DNA of 64,000 nucleotides from Chara braunii (Eukaryota > Streptophyta > Charophyceae > Charales > Characeae). Position numbers and translations under genes: made by a program. A model generated the notes under the pieces. The model saw only the letters and a list, made by a program, of their open reading frames with translations. It did not search any database and was not told the DNA's origin. Location: assembly GCA_003427395.1 (NCBI GenBank), contig BFEA01000526.1, positions 678,440 through 742,439 on the forward strand. Direction: 5' to 3'. Positions 20,721 to 33,224 of the stretch are shown here, one piece after another. Within the stretch, counting starts at the first letter, position 1, and each line of letters begins with the position of its first letter.

Positions 20721-21519
20721 GTCGTACTCATAGAGATGCTTCTGATCTTCTCATTGTTTCGATTAAATCCGAATCAAATCTCATAATGTCACTGTCTGGA
20801 TTTCTTATTATTTGATGGCATGTTAAAGTACTTAGGCGGGTGACATCTCATCACTCCTTCATGTAGTTGCATCTTACAACTATTAACTCACCTCACGAGC
20901 TAGTACTTATAAACTTGCAGTGACTCTCCTTGATGAAGCTCCAATTCTTATCAAATTTGTCCTTACAAAAGTGAAAAAATTGAGTGATGTATAAAAATAA
21001 AATTGATAGTCTCTTAGTTGGTTCTTCTGAAGACTCCCCCATAGTTCCTCAGACAGATAAATATATTAACAAATATATAAGCACTGAAATCTCAACGAGG
21101 TCCCTTTACTCGTTGAAGGCAGATGAGTTAACTCTCATTTTTAGTCGTACCTCACTAAAGACATTCCTACTCAAGATGGTTTCTTACAAACTTCATTTTT
21201 TGCTTTCATGCCCGTTTTCATGCAAACCGAATTTTAGGTACATACCTTTGGATCAACTTGATCTATGTATCATTTTTCTTTCTGTTTGAGATTGTACCTC
21301 ACAATCCAATGAGAAAAGTAAGAGTTAGCAAATTTTCTCCTAAGTCAATAGCAAAACGTCATCGACTTAGACCTGTTGAAGATAAAGTATCAATATATAA
21401 TGATAAAAATTAGTAGCTTTCTCCTCGTAATCAAATCTCAATTCTGATTAGGGGTAAATCATAATTAAGCAAAATAAAACTTCAACCTAGGTTTGTTCCG
21501 GACACTGAAGATTTTCATT
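20721..21519. other. AT-rich non-coding stretch, nothing recognised
   Basis: No gene, RNA or repeat that I can support. Confidence 0.4.
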
Positions 21520-21537
21520 TCCCCTGCAACGGTGTCA
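21520..21537 (-). other. Degenerate primer-binding site, tRNA-Asp type
   Basis: The plus strand TCCCCTGCAACGGTGTCA matches the tRNA-Asp 3' end TCCCCGGCAACGGCGCCA at 15 of 18, so the minus strand reads as a primer-binding site. Four bases later a TG (21542) could be the edge of an LTR extending to the right, which would include R1 copy 2. The same layout occurs at 60096-60118. Confidence 0.5.
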
Positions 21538-21704
21538 TTTTTGTCGCACTTTTTCCAATTAAGCCACTTCTGGTCACCAGAAAGATAACAGGCTGCCACA
21601 CCGGATTTTGCTGTATTTTTGCAATAATAAATAATTAATGCAAATCCCTTTCTGTTGCATGCGTCCGTCTTCGAGCGAGACCCTTTAGTTACGGTTTACT
21701 TCGG

Positions 21705-22110
21705 TCCCCGGTATCGAGCGCATCAGTCCCGCAGGGGGACCCTCCTGGCCGCATCACACAGGATTTAGCAGGACTTGTCGCGTAGAGTGTTTTTACCGCT
21801 CCGACCGAGTGCGTCGGTCGTACCTCTCACGAACCCCTATAGCAGGATAGGGTCACACGAGGTACAACTTACCTCCACTCGAGGGGGAAGTTGTCACCAT
21901 CCCTTGGGTGGGCGTATCCTTGTCGAGCTACCGGACCGCATGCGAAGGTTTTCCGTGTGCAATCGCAGAGGTGGCTCAACCGAGGGTGTTTCTCGTTCGC
22001 AGTAGCATAGGGTTTATGCCCTGTTAACACCCGAATTGGACTCGCGCACGAATCGTTGCTCGAGGTGTCGATCTCTTGAACGTAATCCTACGCTGGTCGA
22101 ATAAGACATC
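21705..22110 (+). repeat. Dispersed repeat R1, copy 2
   Basis: Same block order as copy 1 (gagcgcatcagtc, gggaccctcc, cacaggat, gttgtcaccatccctt, gcgtatcc, gcaatcgcagaggt). Hairpins: GTCCC/GGGAC at 21726-21740, CGACCGA/TCGGTCG at 21802-21820, CCCTAT/ATAGGG near 21835-21851. Probably part of an LTR, given the primer-binding-like site at 21520. Confidence 0.75.
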
Positions 22111-23885
22111 TATTATAACCACACGATATACTTTCCAACAGGAAGCTCGATCCTACTTGCAACATCACGCCTAACCCATTTATCCACTCGACTCATAATT
22201 GTCATTGGATCATAACGCACGGGCATCACAAGCAAGACTTCGCATAAATAAAAAGTCAGTTCGCAGAGCTCAATCATATTAACTAATCATGAGCGAATAC
22301 ATGAGTAGTTGCAAATGATGGAGTACTATGTGGTGCCCAGAAAGGTGCAGCCTCATCTGAGTCATGGGATCCTATTTGGCCTTCAGACGTCGGTTGATGC
22401 TGGATCTAACGGATCAATAATTTACCGAGCACAGAAGCAGACTGAACATCATGCCATTTTCTGCACCCTGCGGTGCCCTGAAGGGGGTAGGGTAAGATAG
22501 CGTCGAGGGTAAAAAAGAATTTGGAATGGTGGTGAGTTGTTTGGCGCACCACCAGCAGCACACTAACCCTTCTACCCAAAACCTTATTATTCCACAAAAA
22601 ATAAATGACATTGTAAACAAGGAAAATTCATACGCGAGCAATCGTTAATATGTTCATAGGTCTGGGCATGTAAAACGCGTGCATGCGTTGACCATGACAA
22701 CCGCATGCAAGAAAAAATCAAGCCTCAAGCGTCTGACCCATAACTTATTGTACGTGGAACTTCAAGTATAGTCTGCACACGAGAATGCTTAAGAGGGACG
22801 CTCGCACGAGAGAAAGCATAATACTCTGAGTCAGTCATGTGAACTCTCGTGACTAACTGTCATGGCGACGCTTCACGTGTTACCTACAATCGCTCGACCC
22901 TCTGCGGGCTTCAACGTTGTGTATGACACAAGTGTCAGAGATGAGGTATCATGAAGGGAATTTCCTTCACGATATTGAACGGTTGAAGGATGAGTCGTAC
23001 GACCCTCACGGCGCTTCTGACCTCTGGGCAGGACATCACGATGGGTGACAAGCAAATGACCTCAAATTATTTCAGGTACAGGGCAAAGTTTAACGTCCGA
23101 CCAACTAATTCAAATAACAAGGATGATCGTGCGCATTATCGTGGTTGTTGCGAAGTTTACGCGCACGCACTCTCGTTAAACCATTCTGACTGAAAACAAA
23201 AGTGGTTCAATCAGTCAAACAAAGAGGTTGTGAGGTATCAGACGATCACTCTAATAACAATAATGTGGTTTGTTCATCTACATTCACACAATACACAAAC
23301 AATTACCAAGGCTCATTCCAGAATCTTCCAAGCATACCTCTGATCACACATAGTTTAAACAACAACATTGTTTAATTAAGGGAGTCAATTTTACCGTCTT
23401 CTGCGACTCAAACCATGCCTTATGCACGCAAGCCCCAACCATTTTCCATCATCCCTCAACAAAGGTACTCAGTCTTTAAAAATGACTATTTAGAAAGAAG
23501 TTTGAGTGAAAATCCAAAAAAATATTAAAACCCACAAAGGCTAAGGTCTTACGTTGAGATACAGAAGTGGGTAAGTTGCGTTGTAAACCGACCTGTTATC
23601 TAAGGATAAGAGAAGAGTGATCCTTTGTAGGATCAGGCCGAATGAGTCAAGTCTTCAATCGAGTACGTAGACCTGCATCACAGTATAGGTAAGAAATGAC
23701 GAATACTACGTTTAAAACAAATGGAGGACTTGCTTCATCGAGTAGCCTAACTCCTCTACTAACTTTTTCCTTACCTTCCTCTAATCTGTACAAATAGTTA
23801 TTGAGATTTGTGGCAGCATCTTCGCTAAACAAGGTGGATTGTCAAATATTCTTCTAAAGGAAAAATAACCTAACTCTACAAATTT
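22111..23885. other. Non-coding stretch
   Basis: A hairpin (TGAAGG, 6-nt loop, CCTTCA) lies near 22951-22968. Otherwise nothing recognised. Confidence 0.4.
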
Positions 23886-24010
23886 CAAAAAATTCCGGCA
23901 GCACTTCCTGTAGGAAAAGTGTCTTTCCATAATTTTTTATGAACTAAAAAATAACTAACTCTTTTTAGATTTGTAAAAATTCTGGCAGCACTTTTCGTAG
24001 GAAAAAATGT
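23886..24010 (-). repeat. Two copies of the GGCAGCACTT repeat
   Basis: CCGGCAGCACTTCCTGTAGG near 23895 and CTGGCAGCACTTTTCGTAGG near 23982, 87 bp apart. The complement (AGTGCTGCC) is the core of the 120-bp array at 36870-37380; another copy lies near 58083. Confidence 0.65.
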
Positions 24011-24404
24011 CTGTCAAGATTTATACAAAGCTAAAAATATGAAAAACAAAGTACAACTTACACTTGGGACTAACATCTTAACACTTACTTGACAGTTAGA
24101 ACTAACGATAGTCTACATGATCCTTCTTTGAAGATGTGGCATCGTAAGCTAACACTGATCCTAATTCCTAGGAAGGTCAAACCTATCTTATCCCAAACTT
24201 CCTTTCCCACCATCCACGCTAACCTATAGTTCCTGCACCCGGCGAGCATCTAAGCAACTAAAGCTATCAAAGACGCCCAGACGAGTGCCCCAACCATGCA
24301 TAGTCAAAATTACTCTCAATCCCACATTTGCTTTAGCCAAATAGTTCGTTAATCTCTCAATTCTTTTTAACCCTCTGTGAAACTTTCCCCTTTCCTATGA
24401 CATA

Positions 24405-25510
24405 AGATCAGACCGCCCCAACTTAAGGGTATGCCTGAACTACCGAAGCAAGTGAATAGGACACGCACAACTAGACTGCCCCAACTTAGGGGTATGCCCA
24501 ACTTACATGATTGAAAACGTATGTCAAGACCACCCCAACTTAGGGGTACGCCTGACTCAACATAAACAATGGATATAAAACATATGACCAGACTGTCACA
24601 ACTTAGGGATACGCTTGGCTTCTGCCTAACTGACAACATGAAGCATAAGACTAGACTGCCTCAACATAGGTGTATGCCTAGTCACCTTTTGAACGAAGAT
24701 TACGTGTGGCATAGGATTAGATTGCCCCAAATTAGAGTTATGTCTAACATGGACATAAAGCATATGACTAGACTATCACAACTTAGGGGTACGCTTAACT
24801 TCTACCTAACTGACAACATGAAGCATAAGACTAGACTGCCCAAGCGTAGGCGTATGCCTAGTCAGTTTGAACGAAGATTACGCATGGCATAGGATTAGAT
24901 TTCCCCAAATTAAGGTTATGTTTTTCCCAAATTAAGGTTATGTCTAACATGCCTCGACAAATACAAACAACGAATGGTCAGACCGCCCTAACTTAAGGGT
25001 ACGTACAACCTACATAACATCAATGACAAAGGGCATATCGCTAGGCATCCCCAACTTAGGGGTACTCCTAGTTAGCCTAAGCGGTTTAGGATACATAAGG
25101 CAATGTGATCAGACTGCCCCAACTTAGAGGTACGTCCGACCTACCTAAACAAAGTTACAGATGACGTATGACTAAACCGCCCCAACTTAGGGTTACGCTT
25201 ACCCTCCGTAAGAATAGTTTAAACAACCTTAAATACTCTGCAGAAACGGTATTTTTTTCCTTCTTAGACAGATGATTAGACCTACCCAACTTAGGGAGAC
25301 ATTCAATCTTGCTTTAGTTATGTTTAAAATAAGAAAAAATTTTCCCTTTTTATATTATCACTTGGCATATGACTGAATTGCCTCAACTTAGGGGTACATT
25401 TAGTCTGTCCGGGTTACCTTCACATTATATTCTTTATTTGTCTTCCTTCTCTTGTTGTTTTACCCGACTTATTAACTGAACCTCCTAACTTAGGATGTCC
25501 AGTCTGCCAA
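24405..25510. repeat. Array of at least 16 hairpin modules, core CCCCAACTTAGGGG
   Basis: Cores lie near 24414, 24479, 24533, 24596, 24659, 24724, 24776, 24838, 24903, 24985, 25049, 25117, 25179, 25284, 25381 and 25484. Spacing is about 50-80 bp in the first half and wider later. The core folds on itself (CCCC with GGGG, ACTTA in the loop). Flanking arms vary; several pair: GACTAG/CTAGTC (24649, 24828), TTAGA/TCTAA (24716), CTAGG/CCTAG (25041), GACTGAAT/ATTTAGTC with a wobble (25369). Other copies pair poorly. No coding. Confidence 0.8.
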
Positions 25511-28500
25511 ATGGTATAAATGCATATAATATATATGTATATATATATATCAATTTATATACTTAGGTTCACCATTTAAGTTCATATTTAATGGTTAGGC
25601 CTAGTCTCATGCCTTTATCCCCCTCATAAAATAACACACAGAACTGGATCCAAGCAACTTAGAATGTCCCCAATTCTGCTTCAATAATGCAAAAGAAACA
25701 TCGAAAATTTGAGCTTCTCATTTTAGGGTATCCATCTTCCTGTTCAGAAACCCTCAAAAGAAACTAATGACTGGACCGTCCAATTTACAATAGGCCCATT
25801 CTTTTAAAGGTCGTGCATGCAGCCCAGCAAACAAAATAAAACATAGCATTGAACTACTCAACTTGGAGTGATTCAGCCTTTGGTTGACCCGGTTAAACGC
25901 AAGCAAAACATCTTCCTCACGCCACCCTCCGTTTCGTTTTCCTAATTCAAACAGATAAATGGTTTGATTCTTACACGTATCTCATTTTACTTCAGTTCAT
26001 AATGAATCCTAAAATAAAATACCAAACAAAATAAATTTAAAATTAAGTACTTTCAATCGTATTCTCAGTTAAAACAATAGAAGGTAGTAAATTTTAGGTG
26101 AATACGGAATCACACGTGTAAAACGAAGTTCTATTTGGTTGTTCCCTGCCTCCAAAACCCCGTCTGGGATTTGGTAGAGCTCCCGCAATCGGTGGGCTGA
26201 CCTCCCACAAGATCTTGATTCGGTCTTGTGGGTTGCAATCCCACTTGCCGCCTTCCTCTCTGAACCAATTAGACTAGACTTAGAATAAGAAAGCCAGAAG
26301 TAGATATCATTAAGTCTTCGAGATACAAGAGGGGTGCTCCCGGACTCGCGTGAGAAGGCCTTGCAATCTTCAATCGCCTGAGAGCTCTAGAATGGTGGCC
26401 AAAACGCAGCAGAAGCGGCTAAACCATGGCCAGATTGCAGAGTACCAATCTCATGACAGATCTCCAAAGTCGCAGTAGTAAATCCTGACTAACCACAACT
26501 ATGCAGCTTAGAAAGGGTTGTGTTCAAATAGAGTGCACCCCCGTGCTCTATTCTGATACGGGCTATAACAGTCCGGCACAGTGGCAATGCACAACAACAA
26601 CGCACACTAGTAGTGTGAAACACATTAGGATCCAATTGTGATAGCAACCAAATACTCAGCAGCAACGCCCAGCCTTCCAACAGTGTGAGCGGCCTTAATA
26701 GCAGGGTCAATAAACTGAAGTCCGACAGTAACCTGAGACTGAGCAAATAACAGTCGTAGCAGCAGGTAACAATGCAGGCTCTCCAAAAAATAACAGTGGT
26801 TAAATGAGGATCACATTGGTCTCAAGGTGAAATACGTATCCGCACTGCTGTTAAAAAAAATCGTGTAGATATGGAGAGCACAACAACCATTTTGCAAAAT
26901 AAAAGTCTGCAACAGTATTCACCTGTTACAAAATTGACAACCGCTGCAGAAGCAAGGATAAAAACGTTCTTGTAATAGCATCAATCTTAACATTAGTGGC
27001 AAAGTTGTTGAATCAATCAACAACATTCTTGAACTCGACAACAAAACTTAAAACAAACGCTCAGTTGTGGCAACTTGGTAGCACCTACTTCTCAACGACA
27101 ACAACATTCTCAGTTTGTCTGCCCTTACTCACTTCACTTGCTCCACCAACGAAGAACGGTCATTCACCATTAATGAAAGAATCATCAGAGAGTTCTCGAT
27201 CTGCCAATCCTCATCACGCCGAAATATGTGATTTAGAAACCATTGTATAAGTATCATGTGAGCCGCAGCGAACCATAGAGAGCGGCTTACCGCCAACAAA
27301 AGGTAAGTCGTCTCTCACCCCTTCTTCGCTCTCTTCCTCATTGATTCTTTAATTTGGTCTCTCATTTTACTCTAGTAACTAGTTCGATACTGCTGAAATG
27401 GAGCCAAGTGGGCAATCAGATACACGGGCTGGCGACAAATGGTTCGGAGAGATAAAACAAATTTTGGATGCTAATGAGTCTGCTTTATTATCAGGGTAAC
27501 GGGGACTCGTCTACTACGCGTCTATAAGGACAAGCTCGGTTATAGAATAAAACAATCATGGTTGCCAACTCATAAAGACGGAATGGCCATCGAATGACAA
27601 TCATGGGCCAGAATGAGGAATAACGAAAAGGTTGGTTAGATGAAGTAAGTAAGTTGTGCTAACCATAACTAAATCCAACTTAGTGCCTTGTCTCATATTA
27701 AACCCCACATTCCTTTTATAACATGCTATGAAAGAAACTCCTTCCATAGAATGTCGCATCAAGCAAGCGTTTTGTCTCCTTATTAAGTTTGTCTCAAACT
27801 TGTTCTCTCAATCGTTTTTTTTTACCTAGTCATGGTTTTTCTTATTTCCTGATAACTCCACTTTCATTCCTCTACTTCCTTCAATATGCACGTAACCAGA
27901 TTCTTTCTCCTAATAATGCACATAATCCTGAAATAACACCGAATTTATATCACAAAAGAACCAAACAAGCCCTACCACATTCGATCCCATCTCACATGTG
28001 CCATCGATTGTGGGAGAGAGAGTTTGACCCTGATAATGGAGGATTGTGGCTTTGACATAGGCAAGTCACGATGAACACCCGTAAGTCTAGCTTCACTACT
28101 TGCCCAATCTGATCGGATGCGCAAAATGAATCTACCGCTAGAACTTGGTTATGTGCATTTAAAACCTTTCATAATTAGAGTGTCATATCACGTGTAGGCA
28201 TCAGCATCACAGTGCTCGCTACTTGTGCATTTGAAATTCGAAGTTGCAATATAATTAAGATTCGGGCAACCATCACGATAGCGCAAATCGAGATCGGGAT
28301 AACAACAACGAACCGTATCACAAACGGCAACCCTTGACCCTAAATAAGAGCACGGTGGCCAAAGCGAACATGGCAACTCCAGTCATCACGAAGGTCAATG
28401 TCGGAACGCAATAGTGACAAGGGCATCTGCGCGGTTATTTATAGGCAGATCGTCGAGTTCTCCCCCACAAACCAACTGTGTAAAATGAGAAAAAATATTT

Positions 28501-28585
28501 TGCTAAAATACGCAAAAACGCATTGCCACTTGTCCTTGCCTCCTCTTGTCTATGTAACAACACCCTTGCCTTTTTCAAGTCCTGT

Positions 28586-28588
<3 letters not shown>
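25511..28588. other. AT-rich non-coding stretch, nothing recognised
   Basis: Includes a (TA)n run near 25527-25550. No gene or repeat family that I can support. Short open frames have no recognisable domain. Confidence 0.4.

Positions 28589-28672
<84 letters not shown>
28589..28672. repeat. (TC)n microsatellite
   Basis: About 84 bp of uninterrupted TC dinucleotides. Confidence 0.98.
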
Positions 28673-28675
<3 letters not shown>

Positions 28676-29570
28676 TGCACGCTCGCGCATGCACATAGTG
28701 GCTCTATGGTAGTTCCCAACATATAAAGGTATCCGGTCATTAGTGCGGCCAGATCCATTCACGGGCTGAGAGGTGAATCCTACTGGTCGTCCGTTGGGAT
28801 CGTGGTTAACTACGGATAAGAGGAGTGATTACCAATGACAAGGATCAGACGCAACGAGGTTAGGCATAGCGCGCACAGTTACTACCGTGATGATGGAGTC
28901 AACGCTCATAAGTGGGAGGACAAGCAGTGGTGGTGGAGGACACAGGGATCAACCAACCTTCAACCACCGAGATGAGCGGCCTTTCAAACTCGAAAGGCAT
29001 ACTATGGCGACCACAAGGATGGCGAAAAAGAAGACCCTGATGAGCGGGCGCACGACTGTAAACCAAGAAGATGATCATGGTGACTCAATGTAAGCGACCA
29101 TGAAAGCAAGTAGGTTGTCACAGTTTGCCTTTCTTCCTCTACTTCTTACCGCCTCCTTGCTTGCCTCCTTCCTTTCCGTCCCGGTCTACATCTTCTTCTT
29201 GTCGCCAGTCCCTGCGTTTTTTTCTTTTTTCTCCTCGACTCCTTCGTCTTCCTTCCGAGGTTAGCACAGTTCACTTTAATCAGCGCTACGTGTCTCGAAA
29301 ACCCTACAGCGAACAGTGCACGTAAAAGTGTGCACCTTCTGCCTTAAGGAGGCTACCCACTGCTTCCAACGAATGCACCTAGCCCTTTGTCGTACAAAGG
29401 TCCATTCAGGTATATATGTGGCAGTGTGGAACAACGAGCGCTATGTTAATCTTCTCTATATCGTTTTAATTTTAACGGATGTCCCGAAGCACAAAATAAG
29501 GCAGTGACATTGAGATATCATCATTTAGTTGACCAGACCCAGGTAAATTAGAATTACTATAATATGATCA
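28673..29570. other. Non-coding stretch, nothing recognised
   Basis: No supported gene, RNA or repeat. Confidence 0.4.
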
Positions 29571-29573
29571 TCT

Positions 29574-29644
29574 CATCGTATTTAGATTCGAACTTAGGTC
29601 AGTATTTCAACAGTTCATCTTTATACCAATTGAGCTAAACCAGT
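29574..29644 (-). repeat. tRNA-derived sequence, degenerate
   Basis: On the minus strand, TAGCTCAATTGG (29637-29626) matches the pol III A box with one change and AGTTCGAATCT (29594-29584) is a B-box-like T arm; the spacing is that of a tRNA. The anticodon loop could read TTGAAAT (GAA, Phe type). Acceptor and T stems do not pair well, so this is a tRNA pseudogene or a SINE head, not a working tRNA. Confidence 0.5.
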
Positions 29645-31258
29645 CGGTTTCATTCCTAGTCCTAAAACTGAAACAAAACCACAATAATAAAACAAAAATA
29701 ACCAAAATAAAAATTAATAAAATTTAGATAAAGAAAGAAAGAAAACTAAACGAGGAGCGACTCGTCGGTTCCCCTTTGGTTCTACCAGTCGGGCCTGCGA
29801 TCGGGCTCGTCTACAAAAGTTGAGGGGGATACAGTTGTCGCGCAACAGACCAGGTTGTATTGCCGCCTAGGGACTTAACTACCTCAATCCGCCACTTCCA
29901 AAAAAAAAAAAAAAAAAGTATTTTACTACCCCAGCGTCGGGAAAACCCCCGACCTTTGTTTAATGTATACCCCGCTCGTGCCAATGTTCCCAAGGTTGTG
30001 AGCAACTTCTTATTACCAGAACATGGTCAACCTAAGTACTCAACGCACCTCACACTATGCGGACAAGTACTCAACGCACCTCACACTATGCGGACTCATA
30101 CACTGCCTTTGGTAGTCAACAAAATTCACCTAAGACCACGGTTCCGATAACTAACTCTGACGTCGACGATCAAAATGTCGGTTTCTGCATGAGCGCACTC
30201 CGTGTGCGTACGCTACTAATAAAAAATATTTATCCTCCTCTAACTTACTCTTTCGCACGAGGTTTGATACCTCGCATGCCCTCTAAGTGCACGCTCACAT
30301 AGTCTCTGATATTGACCATACGTGCATCCGTCATTTTGATTTTTGATGGTCAGTTGCAGACCGTGCAAAAATATGTTACTCTCTCAAGTATTATTGAATA
30401 TGTATCTCGTAGGAGATGCAAAAATGTGCACAAATACCTTTGTAAGGGAATTCATATCAACACCGGTCTTATGAATCTTTTATTATGATTCAGAACTGCA
30501 ATGATTGTACAAATAATAAAATTAGAATTAAATATACCTTGCATATATCAGATCTACAAATTTAAGAATTTGAGAACTGTGACAAGATCGACAATAACAT
30601 AACATTAAGCAATGTCAATGAAGACGAATCAAGACTAACCAACTCAAGGCAAAAACAAAATGAATGAGGGATGGTGAAAACTCATAATAATCTTAGGGAC
30701 TACAGATAAAAAAACACGGTCAACACTCCTCATGAGTGCTCACTCTCTCTCTCATGTTTCATCCTCAATCTCTCATTCGACCATATGTCTCTTGTGCCTT
30801 GAGCAACGTCTATGTACCTCCTGAGATTGTGGTCTAGTAATATAGAATCACCTAAAGCTCATGAGCTCCAAATACGTCCATCAAAGGCTAAAGATTTGAA
30901 AGTCGAGCATAGCACATAACTCCTTGCATAGAGTAGGAAGATATGGCTTGGAAAAGATTCATTCTCTAGGATGTCGGAACTCTGATGGTTCAACCACTGC
31001 CTCATAATCAATCTTTGTCGGTGAGAGAGATAATTTAGTCAGGTCAATCAAATCACCCTAGTAAGAACCATCGATGAGATAGAAAGGAATCGGAGGTCTA
31101 GGGTAGTCAGAGTATAGCTTAGGACCAAAGTTATGAATGAACTTTGCATCCTTATGAAGCACCGGTGCTCTCTCCTCGATATACCGTGTTGTTGTAACCC
31201 AGAACGAGTCAAAATGCTCAGGAGTCTCTTTTCCCTTCTTTACATGGAGTCGGCACGA
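29645..31258. other. Non-coding stretch with one short tandem duplication
   Basis: A 30-31-bp unit beginning AAGTACTCAACGCACCTC is repeated perfectly at 30034-30064 and 30065-30095. An A run lies at 29900-29917. Nothing else recognised. Confidence 0.55.
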
Positions 31259-31467
31259 ATACCCTTACAAGGGTATCCGCCCTGTTTTATGCAAGTGGCA
31301 GAAAATGGTCTTGCTTTAAAGATTAAGTATACCGCGCTAGGCGCGGCTGTGTTTGTGATTACGGTGACTGGACGACCGACTAGAGTAAAGAGTGCATGGG
31401 CGCGCAGGCTTAAGGCGCGCGTGATTCATCCCTTGATGTTGATTACGAAACCGGCGTGGGCGCCGGT
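31259..31467. repeat. Four successive perfect hairpins
   Basis: ATACCCTT/AAGGGTAT (31259-31276), CCGCGC/GCGCGG (31332-31346), GCGCGC/GCGCGC (31400-31420) and ACCGGCG/CGCCGGT (31450-31467). The plus frame open across them (31133-31636) has no domain and its codons are set by the palindromes. Confidence 0.75.
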
Positions 31468-33224
31468 CTGTTTATTTTTATTTTTATCTTTAAGTTTTTA
31501 TTTTTGGTTACTATTGATTAAATTAAAATCTAGGGGATATTTTCTTTCGATGGTTATGTTTGACCCAGTCGAGCGCGCGTGCGGAGAACGACCCCGACGA
31601 CGGCATCGACAACGACGGCGCGACTTCGTGCGGTGAGCAGGGTGTCGTAGGATGGCGCGCGGGGCAATTATGGCACGGTATAAGCAAGCCGGCGCGGGTA
31701 CTGGGAGTCGCGCAGCCGATGTGTTGGCCCAAAGCGCCGCGCCGCACTGCCTTATATGGCACTCCGCGTGTGTTCGGTCTCAGGCTTGGGCTTAGCCCTA
31801 TAGGTTACGACATTGGGATGACGTTACGGAGATGCAGGGATCGAGGTCGAGCGAGCGACGACGCGGGGATCAGAGTGGCACGAATGGACCAGGGGGTTGA
31901 GGGTCTGGCGGGGCTATCCCCCTTGGGTTTGCCGTCAGCGGCATCCGGTCGGCGATGGCATTTTCTAGGAAAATTCATTTTAGCGTCGTATTATTTAATT
32001 AATTTCTTCTATGCTCCGACGTGCTGATTGACCCGGGCACGACACCGACTTTAAGGGCCGTCGGCGGGAGCACCAGTCAAGGACTTGGGCTCGCGCCTCT
32101 TTTGACGGTCCGATCGGTTTCGGCATGTTTTGGGATGCTGGCAAAATTCCTCTATCCCACCCATCTTGGAATACGGGCCAAGGGGTCCAATGTGCATATA
32201 AGCAGGTGGGTGATTAGCCCACAAGCCGGAAGAAAACCGGGTGGCATGGTCCTTCCGCAGGGGCGCCGACCGTGAAACATGAGCTGCTGTGAGAGGTTCG
32301 AGTGTGAGCATGCCAATAGGACCGGTGAGGTGCGGGACTGCACGGGGGCAAGGACGGTAGGCCGGTCGCCGGGGACCTTTGTCCACCTTGGCCTTCCGAG
32401 TCCTTGTCTGAGTATCTGCGACTGCCACCAAGATCTGCGTCGGGGGTGGCGGCACCTGGGACCGTGCTAGGAGCCTACAACAGGGCCGCGCCCCGGCATT
32501 GTGAACGCTGCCTGCGTGTGAACTACCCGCCGAAGACCCGAGAGGTAGTGAGCTCCGCATTAGCGAAGCGGGCTTGAGAGGCTGTGGTGGAGGCCGCAGC
32601 GGTACGGACGTGTACGTTTCGTCTGACTTAGGTATAGGGGCGGAAGACTACTCGGACCTGACAATAGCAGCCTCCTCCGGAGTCTCCCTCAGGGCGGCCA
32701 AAGCTGCCGAGCGGAGCAGTGGGATCCGTCGCTACTAAGCACCGTGGAAGGGAGGCCGCAAGGGCTATCGGCGGAGGAGCGGGGGCGGCTTGGCAAAGGT
32801 GACGAGGGCGAGATGAACCAAGTCGGGGGTGGCAGGAGAGGTAGGCAGCAAGGGTGACGGGCAAAGCCGGGCGGCGCCGGGCAACAGCAGGGAGGGGACC
32901 GCACAGCGGAGCACTATAGGGAGGAAGGGCAGTTAGGGAGAGAGAATGAACCGGGACAGGTATTGGGGTCGGGTGCATGCGCGACGAGGGCGGAGATACC
33001 GTGGGCCAGTGTGAGCGAGTCAGCGTGAGATGCATACTGGCGCAGTCAGGGGGTGGAAGGAGAACGGGGCTGCGCAGGGGAGCAGGCAACGAGAAGGAGG
33101 ACAGCGCGGGCGGACGGGGCGAAGTGTCGTGGAGGGAGGATGAACCGGGACAGGTATTGGGGCCGGGTGCATTCACGTGGAGATGGCAGAAAGGTGAGTC
33201 AGGCGCTGCGGAGAAGGGGTAGCG
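31468..33224. other. GC-rich non-coding stretch
   Basis: Clearly richer in G and C than its neighbours. Open frames on both strands (for example 31560-32027 plus, 32628-33176 minus) are proline-, arginine- and serine-rich without domains. I do not call a gene. Confidence 0.4.

Noticed and set aside
31133-31636. 167-codon plus-strand frame with a hydrophobic stretch
   Set aside because: It spans four perfect palindromes that set the codons; the hydrophobic part is a T-rich tract.
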